From positions 124,001 through 188,000 of the forward strand of contig NZ_CP081869.1 in NCBI RefSeq assembly GCF_019797865.1: 64,000 nt of DNA, in the 5' to 3' direction. The notes below the pieces were generated by a model. That model saw only the letters and a program-made list of their open reading frames with translations. It had not been told where the DNA came from and did not search any database. The translations under genes were made by a program, and so were the position numbers. Each line of letters starts with the position of its first letter. The first letter of the stretch is position 1. Source of the DNA: Chenggangzhangella methanolivorans. Lineage in GTDB: Bacteria; Pseudomonadota; Alphaproteobacteria; Rhizobiales; Methylopilaceae. This document shows positions 20,672 to 33,717 of this stretch, in pieces.

Positions 20672-21193
20672 TTAGCTCAACGAAAACGAGATTCTCGGAA
20701 GCAGCCTCCCGGTCAGATGCTCGAGGAAGCTTTTAATGGCCAACTCGATGTCAGAGAGATCTATTCCTCTCTGTTTAACCCACCAGACAACGTCCTGAAC
20801 ATCAGCAGGGCTTGATCGAACAAGTTTTGCGGCAGCCAACAAATCTGGGGTTGGCATAATGACCGTAAGCTGACCATATCTTCCGATGGTTTCTGTTTCG
20901 AAATCCTTGGGAAGCTGAACGACACCAGGCCTGATTATTTGTATATATATCGTATCTGGATCGATTTCGCCTTTCGGATCGTAGAGAACACCGATGTTTC
21001 GACAGACTGTAGATAGCTCTGCGACGTCAAAGCTAGAGCCAGCAAACCATACGTCGATATCTGGGGTCTGACGCTCCTTCTGCCCCGTGGCAATGCCGGG
21101 CGTGCTCCCAATCACGCAGAGCGTTGCGGGCGTTTGAAGCGCCGAACCGATCTTGGCGAAGAGATCATCCACCGTCGAAGCTTCAATCGGCAT
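20672..21193 (-). CDS. nucleotidyltransferase of Abi/toxin type (DUF6036-like)
   Basis: The 173-residue product has the minimal nucleotidyltransferase core: TLCVIGSTPGIATG followed by QTPDIDVWFAGSSFD with the D-x-D pair. Later helices include DLLAAAKLVRSSPADVQDVV. The arrangement with a downstream helper and winged-helix gene resembles AbiE-like or other nucleotidyltransferase toxin-antitoxin loci. GGAGAGC precedes the start. The palindrome at 21224-21235 is a possible autoregulatory site. Confidence 0.62.
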   Translation of the reverse strand: MPIEASTVDDLFAKIGSALQTPATLCVIGSTPGIATGQKERQTPDIDVWFAGSSFDVAELSTVCRNIGVLYDPKGEIDPDTIYIQIIRPGVVQLPKDFETETIGRYGQLTVIMPTPDLLAAAKLVRSSPADVQDVVWWVKQRGIDLSDIELAIKSFLEHLTGRLLPRISFSLS

Positions 21194-21223
21194 GCTCTCT
21201 CCTATCCCACGAAAGATAATATC

Positions 21224-21235
21224 ATATCATGATAT
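21224..21235. promoter_or_regulatory. ATATCATGATAT palindrome upstream of the cassette
   Basis: The perfect 12-base palindrome lies 31 bp before the nucleotidyltransferase start, within an A/T-rich stretch with further ATATC repeats. It is a plausible operator for the cassette's winged-helix protein. Confidence 0.4.
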
Positions 21236-21267
21236 TCATTCAACCGCAGTCGTCTTGCTGCTGCGGT

Positions 21268-21372
21268 TTAGCCGCAGGTCGGCTTTGGCTTTTGCGTCCT
21301 CTGCCCCAGCACGGCGAGCAGACCGATCACATTCGACGGCGACAGGAGGAATTCGACCGACTTCGACGCCAT
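21268..21372 (-). pseudogene. 5' fragment of a YdcF-like membrane protein
   Basis: 34 codons reading SKSVEFLLSPSNVIGLLAVL match the first transmembrane helix of YdcF/ElyC-type proteins (the 'FLLSPSNL' start). The frame then stops and nothing more of the family follows, so this is a remnant. It lies 14 bp after the cusA stop, on the same strand. Confidence 0.4.
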
Positions 21373-21386
21373 GAACAGCACGATCT

Positions 21387-24300
21387 CTACCCTCCGCTCG
21401 CTGGAGCCGCCCCGACGCCGATTTCGTCGCGCGCAGGATCGAACCGCGCCAGGCCGACGCCTTTCACCAGCGCATACACGGCCGGGATGACCAGAAGGGT
21501 CAGGATGGTCGACGACGCCATTCCGCCGATCATCGGAACGGCGATCCTCTGCATGACCTCGGATCCCGCCCCTGTGCTCCAGAGGATGGGGAGCAGGCCA
21601 GCCATGATCGCGACGACGGTCATCATCTTCGGCCGCACGCGCTCAACCGCGCCGACCATGATGGCTTCGTGCAGGTCGGCGCGCGTGAAGACCCGCCCCT
21701 GTGAGGCGCGGCGCGCCTTCAGCTCTTCGAGCGCGTGATCGAGATAGATCAGCATGATCACGCCGGTCTCGGCGGCGACGCCGGCGAGCGCGATGAAGCC
21801 GACCGCGACCGCGACAGACAGGTTGAAGCCGAGCCACCACATCAGCCAGAGGCCGCCGACGAGCGCGAACGGCAAGGACAGCATGACGATCAGCGTCTCG
21901 GCCAATCTGCGGAAATTCAGGTAGAGCAGCAGGAAGATGATCATCAACGTCACGGGGACGACGATCATCAGACGGGCCTCGGCCCTTTCGAGATATTCGA
22001 ACTGACCGCTCCAGGCGATCTGGTAGCCGGTCGGCAGCGCGACCTGATCCGCGACAGTGCGCCGGGCCTCGGCGACATAGCCCCCGAGGTCCCGGCCCGT
22101 GATGTCGACGAACACATAGACCGCGAGTTGGCCGTTCTCGGTCCGGATCGATGTCGGTCCCCGCGTTCGCTCGATGCTGGCGACCTCGCCGAGCGGCACG
22201 GTTCCGCCGTTCGGCAGCGCGATGAGAAGGTTGCGGCCGATCGCGTCCGGATCATCGCGCAGGTCGCGGGGATAGCGAACATTGACCGAGTAGCGCTCAC
22301 GGCCCTCGACCGTGGTGGTCACAGCCTCGCCGCCCAAAGCGGAGGAGACGGCGTCCTGCGCGTCGCTCACCATCAGACCATAGCGAGCGAGCGCCGCGCG
22401 ATCGGGCGTGATGTCGAGGTAGTAGCCCCCGATCACGCGTTCCGCGTAGGCGCTTGAGGTCCCGGGCACGCCTTTCAGGACCGCCTCGACGCGCTTTGCG
22501 ATCTTCTCCATCTCGCCGAGGTCGGAACCGAAGATCTTGACGCCGACCGGTGTCCGAATGCCGGTAGCCAACATATCGATGCGGGCGCGGATCGGCATGG
22601 TCCAGGCGTTCGACACGCCCGGGAACTGCAGCGCCCGATCCATTTCGGCCTTCAGGCTCTCCGTCGTGACGCCGGGCCGCCATTCAGCCTTTGGTTTGAG
22701 GTTGATGATGGTCTCGAACATCTCGGTCGGAGCGGGATCCGTCGCCGTCGCGGCGCGCCCGGCCTTGCCGAAGACCGTCTTGACCTCCGGAAACGATTTG
22801 ATGATCCGGTCCTGCATCTGGAGCAATTCGGCCGCCTTGGTGATCGACAGACCCGGTAGGGTCGTCGGCATGTACATCAGCGTGCCTTCGTCGAGCGGAG
22901 GCATAAATTCGCTGCCAAGCCTCGTCGCCGGCCATACGGAGATCGCGAGCGCCGCGAGCGCGAGCGCGAGCGTGAGGGTTTGGCCTTCAGGACTCCACGG
23001 ATGATCGGTCGGTAGATCGCGATCAGGATCCTGTTCACCGGATTCTTCGCCTCGGGAATGATCCGGCCCCGGACGAAGAGAACCATCAGGGCAGGCACAA
23101 GCGTCACCGACAGAAGTGCTGCGGCGGCCATCGCAAATGTCTTTGTGAAGGCGAGAGGTCCAAAGAGCCGCCCTTCCTGGCTCTCGAGCGTGAAGATCGG
23201 CAGGAAGGATACCGTGATGATGGCCAGGCTGAAGAACAGCGATGGCCCGACCTCCGACGCCGCTTCAATCACGGATTCGATCCGAGGCTTGCCCTCGGGG
23301 GCACGCTCGAGATGCTTGTGCGCGTTCTCGATCATGACGATCGCCGCGTCGATCATGGCGCCGACCGCGATCGCGATGCCGCCAAGGCTCATGATGTTCG
23401 CGCCGATGCCGAGCGCCCGCATCGCGACGAAGGCGATCAGAATGCCGACGGGGAGCATGAGGATCGCGACCAGCGCGCTTCGGACGTGAAGCAGGAAGAC
23501 GATCGTCACCAGCGCGACGACGATGCTCTCCTCCACCAGCGTGCCCTTGAGCGTCTCGATCGCGGCCTCGATCAACGTCGAGCGATCGTAGACGGGCACG
23601 ATCTCGGACCCTGACGGCAGGCTCGGCATCAGTTCCGAAATGCGCGATTTGGCGTTCGCGATTACTTCGAGCGCATTGGCGCCGAACCGCTGCAGCACGA
23701 TCCCGCTAGCAACTTCGCCCTCGCCGTTGAGCTCCGCGACGCCGCGGCGTTCGTCCGGGCCGAGTTCGACGCGCGCTACGTCCTTGAGAAGGACAGGCAC
23801 CCCGCCGTCGGCCTTCACCACGGCTTTCTCGAGATCAGCGAGCGACTTCACGTAACCGCGGCCGCGAACCATGAACTCGAACTCGCTAAGCTCGACGGTG
23901 CGGCGCCTGTGTCCATGTTCGCGCCGCGAACGACGTCCCGAACCTTAGATAGCGGAACGCCAAGCGTCCGCAGCCGCTGCGGATCGACGACGACGTTGTA
24001 CTGCTTCTCGAAGCCCCCGACGCTCGCGACTTCTGCGACGCCACCGGCGCCGGACACGCCGAAGCGAACCCGCCAGTCCTGCAGGGAGCGGGTTTCGGCG
24101 AGCGTGAGGTTCTTCGCCAGAACCGCGTACTGGTACACCCAGCCGACGCCGGTCGCGTCAGGACCGAGCGTCGGCGTCACTGAAGAGGGCAAGCGCGACG
24201 CGGCGGCGCTCAGGAATTCGAGCACGCGCGAGCGGGCCCAGTACGGGTCGGTGCCGTCCTCGAAGATCACATAGACGAACGAAACCCCGAAGAACGAAAA

Positions 24301-24552
24301 ACCCCGGACCACCTTCGACTTGGGAACCGTGAGCATCGCGGTCGTCAGCGGATAGGTGACCTGATCCTCGACGACCTGCGGGCCTTGCCCGGAATATTCG
24401 GTGTAGACGATCACCTGGACGTCCGAGAGATCCGGGATCGCGTCGAGCGGTAGTGTCTTCAACGCATAGAGGCCGGCGGCCACGGCGAAGGCGGTGGCGA
24501 TGAGGACCAGCGTCACGTTGCGCGCTGACCAGCTAATGAGGCGGGCGATCAT
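21387..24552 (-). CDS. cusA: CusA-type Cu/Ag RND efflux pump, two frame breaks
   Basis: The inner-membrane proton-driven pump of the Cus tripartite system. It starts [19 protein letters not shown], with [20 protein letters not shown] marking heavy-metal RND pumps. TM4 contains [15 protein letters not shown] and the second half [19 protein letters not shown], the CusA rather than CzcA version. Three frames are joined at about 23890 and 22900. Restored length is near 1,055 residues, the family norm. The start overlaps the cusB stop (ATGA). Confidence 0.88.
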
Positions 24553-25963
24553 TGCGACGCTCCCGCCGAAAGGCCGCTCAACGCGGCCTTGAGATTGCTC
24601 TCGGCGTCGATCAGAAAATTCGCCGCGACCACCACCTTGTCGCCTCTGCGAGTCCCGATCGCACTTCGACATACCCTTCGCCGGACCGACCGATCGTAAC
24701 GTCGCGCGGTTCGAACTTGCCCTCGCCCTTTTCGATGAGCGCCACCCGCCGGTCGCCGCTGTCGATCACCGCGCTCAGCGGCGCCGCCAAGACCGCCGCC
24801 GCGGCGCCGGTCTCGATGTCGGCGTCGACATACATCTCCGGCTTGAGGGCGCCGTCCGGATTGGCGAGTTCGACCCTCAGTCGCGCGGTCCGCGTCGCGA
24901 CGTTGATCTCGGGATAGATGAGCGTGATACGCCCCTTGTACGCCGTCGTCGCGCCGCGGGGCCGCACCGTGACCGTCTGTCCGGCTTCGACCAGCGGCAG
25001 CTGGGCTTCAGGGATGTCGAGGACCGCCCAAACCAATGAGAGATCGGCGATGCGGAACATCTCTTCGCCCGGCATGGCCTGCATGCCGTCAACGGCTTTC
25101 CGGAGAGCACCACGCCGTCGCGAGGCGACGTCCACGCGAAATCGAGCGGCGCGCGCCGGCTCCGCTCGACCTCGTCGATGACGGCGTCTGGCACGTCGAG
25201 GTTCTCCAGTCGCCGCCGCGCGCCATCGACGACTGCTTTCCCGGCCGCGGTCGGCTGACCAACGATCGATAGGTATTGGGCAGCGGCCGCGGCCACTTCC
25301 GGCGAGTACAGGCGCATCAGGACTTGGCCACGCTTAACGCGGTCGCCGGTCGTGACCGGTTCGACCTTGTTCACGAAGGACTGGGCGCGCACCGCGACGA
25401 CCGAAATGCGACGCTCGTCGAGCTGGATGACGCCGGCGGCGCGAACCGGAACCGACAGCGAACGCCTTGAGACCGTTTCTGTCCTGACGCCGCTTCGCTG
25501 CCGCTTGCCTGGATCGACGCTGACCGTCGATCCTTCACCGTCGCCCTCGTAGACGGGGATGTAGTCCATCCCCATCGAGTCCTTCTTGGGCGTGGGCGAC
25601 GTATCCGGAAGCCCCATCGGGTTGCGATAGAAGAGGATCCGGCCCGGCTTCTGCGGCTTCGGATCAACGGCGACAGCGCGTCTTCCGGGCTCTGTCGGCT
25701 CGCCGTTCTTGGCATCGAAACCGACGTCCTCGCCCTCGCGCACCGGCGCAAAAGGTCGTCCGTCGTCAGCTTCGCGCGGACCCGCGGAGTACACCGCGCC
25801 GCCATCCGGATGGCGGTAGTAGAGGATCCGGCCGTCTGAAGCCGGCTGCGCCGCCGCCCTCTGAAAGATTTTTCTGAAACAGGAATCCAGCCGCGGTTGA
25901 ACCCAGCGTAGCCAGCCCGGCCACGCCGGCTACAAGCAGGCAGACGACGACGGCGCGCCTCAT
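24549..25963 (-). CDS. cusB: CusB-type membrane fusion protein, frame breaks
   Basis: The periplasmic adaptor of the Cus pump. A signal anchor (AVVVCLLVAGVAGLATLG) precedes two metal-binding repeats, GRILYYRHPDGG and GRILFYRNPMGLP with KKDSMGMDYIPVYEG. Then come the lipoyl and barrel parts (YSPEVAAAAAQYLSIVGQP, FRIADLSLVWAVLDIPE) and the C-terminal ANFLIDAESNLKAALSG. Breaks are needed near 25840, 25100 and 24640. The duplicated N-terminal repeat is unusual, since most members have one. Overlaps the FixH-like gene upstream and cusA downstream. Confidence 0.85.
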
Positions 25964-26365
25964 GGCTGCACCTGGAGCAAGGGGCGGCCAACGATCGTCT
26001 GGCTTTCTCCCTGAACCTTAGCCGCCAGGGAAAGCCGCCAAGCCCCCTCCATCGTCAGATTCGCCTTGAACCGGTAGACGCCGGGCTCGTCCGAAGTATG
26101 GGGTTCGAGCGAGCCTGTCATCGTGGGCATCCCGTCCGGCGCCATGTCGATCCGCCAGGCGAAAATCACGGCGTCCGACACCGGCTTGCCGCTTCGCTTG
26201 TTGATGAGACGCGCCGCGAGGATCACGCCCTCACCAGCCTTCGTACTGGAGTCGATCAAACTGGAATTCGTAAGTGTCGGAATCCGCCCGAGCGGCGATG
26301 GGGCTGATCGCCAGCAAAGCAGCAAGCGTCGCGGCGGGTGCACGCCACCGATACCGGATATTCAT
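25960..26365 (-). CDS. FixH/YtkA-like periplasmic protein, frame break
   Basis: ATG 26365 opens a signal peptide (APAATLAALLAISPIAARA) and then DSDTYEFQ. After one base near 26250 the frame runs IDSSTKAGEGVILAARL, PVSDAVIFAWRIDMAPDGMP and GVYRFKANLTMEGAWRLSL. This is the YtkA/FixH domain, commonly coded just before cusB and thought to help load copper. Restored length is about 134 residues. It overlaps cusB by 4 bases. Confidence 0.75.
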
Positions 26366-26507
26366 TGTTCAATTTCCATACGCGCCATGCGCCCGCAGGT
26401 CGCGGGCGTTCACCGCGGGCAGGAGCGCCCACGGCAATGAACCGCGCGGGTCAGTTCCGCGCAGCGCAGCGCTTACGCGCCGCAGTTCGCGTCAGGTACG
26501 GGGCGGT

Positions 26508-26849
26508 CTAGCGGGGGTCCGCGACAGGTCCGGAACGCGACTGGTCATCGAGCGGAACGAGCTGCGCCAGCGCCAAAATCGAGCGGCCGCCGAGCGTCGA
26601 GGACTCGGGCGTCGCTGGAATGCTTGCGGTCATGCAGACCGCCATCAGCGGGCAGACCTTTGGACAGGCTGGACGAAGAGGGGCTTCGTCTGGGCAACAC
26701 GGCATGCCCTCCGCCATCGTCTCCGCCGTGGCCACATCTTGAGACGTCGTGCCGACGCGAAAGCCCGCTTGCGCGCCCAGCGGCTCTAGAGCAACGCCGA
26801 AGACGAGCAGCAAAAAGGTCAGACGTTTCAGCACTGCGATCAGGCTCAC
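26508..26849 (-). CDS. secreted Cys-rich copper-cluster protein
   Basis: The signal peptide (VLKRLTFLLLVFGVALEPLGAQA) precedes a dense cysteine region, GMPCCPDEAPLRPACPKVCP and LMAVC. The motif suits soft-metal binding in the periplasm and is frequent in Hyphomicrobiales copper clusters. GTG at 26849 is the most likely start, since the frame upstream runs through a 28-base tandem repeat. First gene of the fixH-cusBA unit. Confidence 0.6.
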   Translation of the reverse strand: MSLIAVLKRLTFLLLVFGVALEPLGAQAGFRVGTTSQDVATAETMAEGMPCCPDEAPLRPACPKVCPLMAVCMTASIPATPESSTLGGRSILALAQLVPLDDQSRSGPVADPR

Positions 26850-26868
26850 GTTATAAGCATGCACCCGT

Positions 26869-26924
26869 GGCGGCGTCTTGTGAAGCGCTTGATGGTGGCG
26901 GCGTCTTGTGAAGCGCTTGATGGT
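26869..26924. repeat. 28-bp tandem duplication
   Basis: Two exact copies of a 28-base unit beginning GGCGGCGTCTTGTGAAGCGC lie back to back, at 26869-26896 and 26897-26924. A partial third copy (GCGGCGTC) follows. They lie 20 bp upstream of the cysteine-rich protein start. Confidence 0.85.
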
Positions 26925-26943
26925 CGCGGCGTCGCTCTGACGT

Positions 26944-27404
26944 TCACGCAGGATCGCCACCTCTGAACGTCATGAATTTTTCCTGCTCGTCGCCGAATGC
27001 CATCACGTCGTAGGTCTCGGAGTCGCGGCCTTCGACCTCCATGCCAGGCGATCCGATCGGCATCCCGGGCACAGCGAGGCCCCGCACCTTCGGGCGCTCG
27101 GCGAGCAGCCTCGCGATCGCAGCCGCGGGCACGTGGCCCTCGAGCACGTAGCCGTCGATCTCGGCCGTGTGGCAGGACCTCAGACCCGGCGGCACGCCGA
27201 GCTTCGCCTTTACGGCGTGATGGCCGCGACCTCGACGACCCGCGCCTCGTAGCCGGCCGCGCGGACGTGATCGACCCAGGCCTCGCAGCAGCCGCAGGTC
27301 GGATCCTTGTGGACGGTCATCGCCGGAGCGGCGCGGACCCCGCCCGGGAAAAGCAGCGCGGCGCCGGCCGCCAGCAGCGTGAACGTCCTGCGATCCATAG
27401 TCAT
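26944..27404 (-). CDS. DUF411 metal-binding protein, frame break
   Basis: A twin-arginine-like or Sec signal (DRRTFTLLAAGAALLFPGGV) is followed by the family start MTVHKDPTCGCCEAWVDHV. After a one-base break near 27215 come LRSCHTAEIDGYVLEGHVPA and GLAVPGMPIGSPGMEVEG. DUF411 proteins are periplasmic and occur in copper resistance loci. The start at 27404 has GGAGGGCGACGCCC upstream. Restored length is about 153 residues. Confidence 0.82.
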
Positions 27405-27470
27405 GGGCGTCGCCCTCCTTCTTTCCCGGCCACCTTCGCACACGCGCGGCTCACGTCCAGTTGTCCGCTA

Positions 27471-27488
27471 ATGTGGGACTTTCCACCC
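27471..27488. promoter_or_regulatory. ATGTGG-N6-CCACCC operator, copy 3
   Basis: The left arm is perfect (ATGTGG) and the right arm CCACCC keeps the first four bases. It ends 70 bp before the ATG at 27558, the same distance as copies 1 and 2. Confidence 0.6.
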
Positions 27489-27557
27489 GGCGAATCCGGG
27501 CCTCCCGGCATCGTGGCCCCAAGCTCAAGACGAGCTTCCACAAGGGAGTGACCCACG

Positions 27558-27775
27558 ATGAAGACCATGATCGCCGCCGCCCTCGTTCTAATGTCCTCGG
27601 TCGCGGCCGCGACGGCCGGGACCGGGCCCGCCAACTCGACGAACCAGCACCTGCGCGACAGCGCCGACTTCTACGACAGCGTGCCGGACTTCAGCCTCCT
27701 GTCCAGCGAGAGGACCGGCAGCGTTGACCGTGAGGCGAGCAACCGCCATGACCCCAGCGCGGGATCGCGCGCTGA
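27558..27775 (+). CDS. small secreted protein, NSTNQH family (copy 2), frame break
   Basis: The signal peptide (KTMIAAALVLMSSVAAATA) precedes ANSTNQHLRDSADFYDSVPD, closely matching the product of 5818-6048. As given, the frame runs on past the normal end. One base at the CCCC run near 27751 gives the ending RHDPQRGIAR and a stop at 27773, which aligns with THDHRSVVIR of copy 1. A strong hairpin follows at 27783-27819. ATG 27558 is preceded by AAGGGAGTGACCCACG. Confidence 0.72.
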
Positions 27776-27782
27776 TCCGAAC

Positions 27783-27819
27783 CGGCGCCGTCATTTGGTC
27801 TCCAACCCTGACGGCGCCG
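27783..27819. terminator. hairpin between convergent genes
   Basis: Eleven-base arms CGGCGCCGTCA and TGACGGCGCCG with a 15-base loop lie 8 bp after the stop of the NSTNQH gene and 37 bp before the end of the Crp/Fnr gene on the other strand. Likely a two-way terminator. Confidence 0.65.
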
Positions 27820-27855
27820 CAGGGCCAGCCCCCCCCGGGCTGGCCCGCCCCAAGT

Positions 27856-28521
27856 TCAGGTGTTCCAGCTTGGCCCGACGAGTCTCAGGCCATATCGCTC
27901 CTTGCGGATCGCGCCCTGTCGTTCGAGGCGGCTCAGCTCCTTGGTCACCGCCTCCGCTGGCGTCGCGATGCGCGAGGCGATCTGCCGATGCGTCGGCAGC
28001 CGCCCGATCGCGCGGCCGGACGGGTCGCAGGCCGCGAGCCTCAGCAGCTCGGCCTCCAGCCTGCCCGACATCGGCAGGGTCATGACCTCCGACATCCTTT
28101 GAAGCGTCCGGCACTGCCGACGGCACATCGCGCGCACCACCGCCTTTGCGAAGGCTGGGTGGCGCTCGAACGCGGCCGCGAAGTCGCGCGCCTCGAAGCA
28201 CCAGGCCTCGGACGCTTCGTCGGCAACCACCTCGAACGGCGTGTCGCAGCGCTCGAACGCGAAAGCCTCGCCGATCACGTCACCCGGCTCGACGTCGGCC
28301 GCGAAGGCCTCGTGCCCGTCGGACGTGATCGTCTCGGCCGAGAGCCTTCCCGAGGCGAGCACCAACGTAGAGCCGTGCCGACCCGGCAGGTCGAGCTTCG
28401 CCCCGCGGGGAAGCCGGACGCGGCGGGCAAACAGGGCGATCTCGTGAGCCTCGATGGTCGCGAGCAGGTCGGCGTCGTCCGCGTGGTGCGCGGGGTGCGC
28501 GCAGGATGAGTGGGTGATCAT
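27856..28521 (-). CDS. Crp/Fnr-family transcriptional regulator (copy 2)
   Basis: The N-terminus is His/Cys-rich (SSCAHPAHHADD). An effector barrel (GAKLDLPGRHGSTLVLASGR, FAADVEPGDVIGEAFAF) and a helix-turn-helix (LPTHRQIASRIATPAEAVTK) follow. It shares RAMCRRQCRTLQRM with the regulator at 14808; the two are paralogues each lying beside a gene with the ATGTGG-N6-CCACAT box. It reads convergently toward the NSTNQH gene. Confidence 0.82.
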   Translation of the reverse strand: MITHSSCAHPAHHADDADLLATIEAHEIALFARRVRLPRGAKLDLPGRHGSTLVLASGRLSAETITSDGHEAFAADVEPGDVIGEAFAFERCDTPFEVVADEASEAWCFEARDFAAAFERHPAFAKAVVRAMCRRQCRTLQRMSEVMTLPMSGRLEAELLRLAACDPSGRAIGRLPTHRQIASRIATPAEAVTKELSRLERQGAIRKERYGLRLVGPSWNT

Positions 28522-28546
28522 GTCTTCGTTTCCCGGAGTCGGTTCT

Positions 28547-28585
28547 GCGTCCCGCTGACGGCGTCGGCCGTCGCGTCAGGGACGC
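28547..28585. terminator. hairpin downstream of the czc operon
   Basis: Arms GCGTCCC and GGGACGC enclose a second short stem (TGACGGC/GCCGTCGCGTCA). It lies between the last gene of the czc operon (ends 28641) and the next gene on the same strand (starts 28521). No T-run is present. Confidence 0.4.
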
Positions 28586-28640
28586 GTCGCTGAAAGCAAG
28601 GTCGGCGGAACGGCGTCGCCGCTTCCGCCGGACGGCGCGA

Positions 28641-29012
28641 TCAGGCGATCCGGGGCGGTGGGGTGGCGAGACCGACATGGACGCCGTGGAGGCCGGGGCA
28701 TGAGGATCGGACGGCAGCGGACCGCTGGGCGAGAGCCTCCCAGGAACCGAGGGCGGCCGGAAGCGGCGCGACGCACGGTGCTGAGCATTCGGCGGCGCCC
28801 GAGCCAGCATGCCCAAGCGCGGCGGACGAGCAGGGAGCGGAGGTCACAAGCACGGCCTGCTGGCCGGATAGTGGCGCGAAGCGGGAGCCGTGATCGATCT
28901 CGACGTGGGACACGGCGAGCAGCAGCACGGCAAGAAGCGTCGCAAGCGCCGCCGCCTTGCGCGAAAGCGCGCGTAGGAAAGCCGCGGCGCGTGTCCCAGC
29001 CTCAGACCGCAT
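28641..29012 (-). CDS. hypothetical secreted or anchored protein after czcD
   Basis: A hydrophobic segment (AAALATLLAVLLLAVSHVEI) near residue 22 may be a signal or anchor. The tail holds four cysteines (SAPCSSAALGH, AAECSAPCVAPL, RSSCPGLHGVH). The ATG at 29012 overlaps the czcD stop by 11 bases, which supports coupled translation. No known family. Confidence 0.55.
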   Translation of the reverse strand: MRSEAGTRAAAFLRALSRKAAALATLLAVLLLAVSHVEIDHGSRFAPLSGQQAVLVTSAPCSSAALGHAGSGAAECSAPCVAPLPAALGSWEALAQRSAAVRSSCPGLHGVHVGLATPPPRIA

Positions 29013-29970
29013 GGGCGGGGGCCAGAGGACAGGAGCCCGTCGCGAGCTCGATCTGGATCGTTGGGTGGGCGATGCCGAAGCGCTTTTCGAGCTCCTCGGC
29101 GATCGAGCGCATGGCTGCGTCGCCCGGATGGCCCGAGGGCATGACGAGGTGCGCGGTGAGCGCCGTCTCGGTCGTGCTCATCGGCCAGACGTGGAGGTCG
29201 TGGACCTCGACGACCCCGGGGCGCTGCTGAAGGAATGCGACGACGGCCGCGGGGTCGATGCCCGGCGGGGTCGCATCAAGCGACATGGTCACGCTGTCGC
29301 GCAGCAGCCCCCAGGTGCCCATCGTGATCACCGCTGCGATCATCAGGCTGACGACGGGGTCAAGCCATTCCCATCCGGTCACGATCACCAGAAGCCCGGC
29401 GACGATCACGGCGACCGAGACCCCGGCGTCGGCGACCATGTGGAGGTATGCGCCCTTGATGTTGATGTCGCCCTTGCGGCCCGACATGAACAGGAACGCG
29501 GTGAAGCCGTTGATCAGAACCCCGATGGCGGCGACCACCATGACGGTCACGCCGGCGACGGGCTGGGGGTCGAAGAAGCGCTGGATCGCCTCCCAGGTGA
29601 TCATCCCGACCGCAATCAGCAGGAAGATCGCGTTGAACAGCGCCGCCATGATCGAGGACGAGCGCAGGCCGTAGGAGAAGCGCGGAGACGGCGGACGGCT
29701 GGCGAGCGTCGCGGCGATCCAGGCGACCAAGAGGCCGAGCACGTCGGACAGATTGTGGCCTGCGTCCGCCACGAGGGCGAGCGAGTTGCTGGCGTAGCCG
29801 TAGCTTGCCTCGATGACGACGAAGACGGTGTTCAGCCCGATGCCGACCGCGAACGCCTTGCCGAAACTGGCGGGCGCATGCGCGTGCCCGCCCGGCCCGT
29901 GGGCATGGCCGGAGTGGTCCCCGCCGCCATTGCCATGGTCGTTTCCGGCGTGGTCGTCATGTGCCGTCAT
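29002..29970 (-). CDS. czcD: CzcD-type cation diffusion facilitator
   Basis: A Zn/Co/Cd:proton antiporter. The His-rich N-terminus (HDDHAGNDHGNGGGDHSGHA) is followed by six transmembrane segments. The metal site residues are in SLALVADAGHNLSDVLGLL (TM2) and YLHMVADAGVSVAVI (TM5), and the cytoplasmic domain has VHDLHVWPMSTTETALTAH. Length of 322 residues is typical. The start at 29970 lies 14 bp after the preceding gene's stop. Confidence 0.9.
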   Translation of the reverse strand: MTAHDDHAGNDHGNGGGDHSGHAHGPGGHAHAPASFGKAFAVGIGLNTVFVVIEASYGYASNSLALVADAGHNLSDVLGLLVAWIAATLASRPPSPRFSYGLRSSSIMAALFNAIFLLIAVGMITWEAIQRFFDPQPVAGVTVMVVAAIGVLINGFTAFLFMSGRKGDINIKGAYLHMVADAGVSVAVIVAGLLVIVTGWEWLDPVVSLMIAAVITMGTWGLLRDSVTMSLDATPPGIDPAAVVAFLQQRPGVVEVHDLHVWPMSTTETALTAHLVMPSGHPGDAAMRSIAEELEKRFGIAHPTIQIELATGSCPLAPAHAV

Positions 29971-29983
29971 CGTCGTCCCGTCC

Positions 29984-33706
<3,723 letters not shown>

Positions 33707-33717
<11 letters not shown>

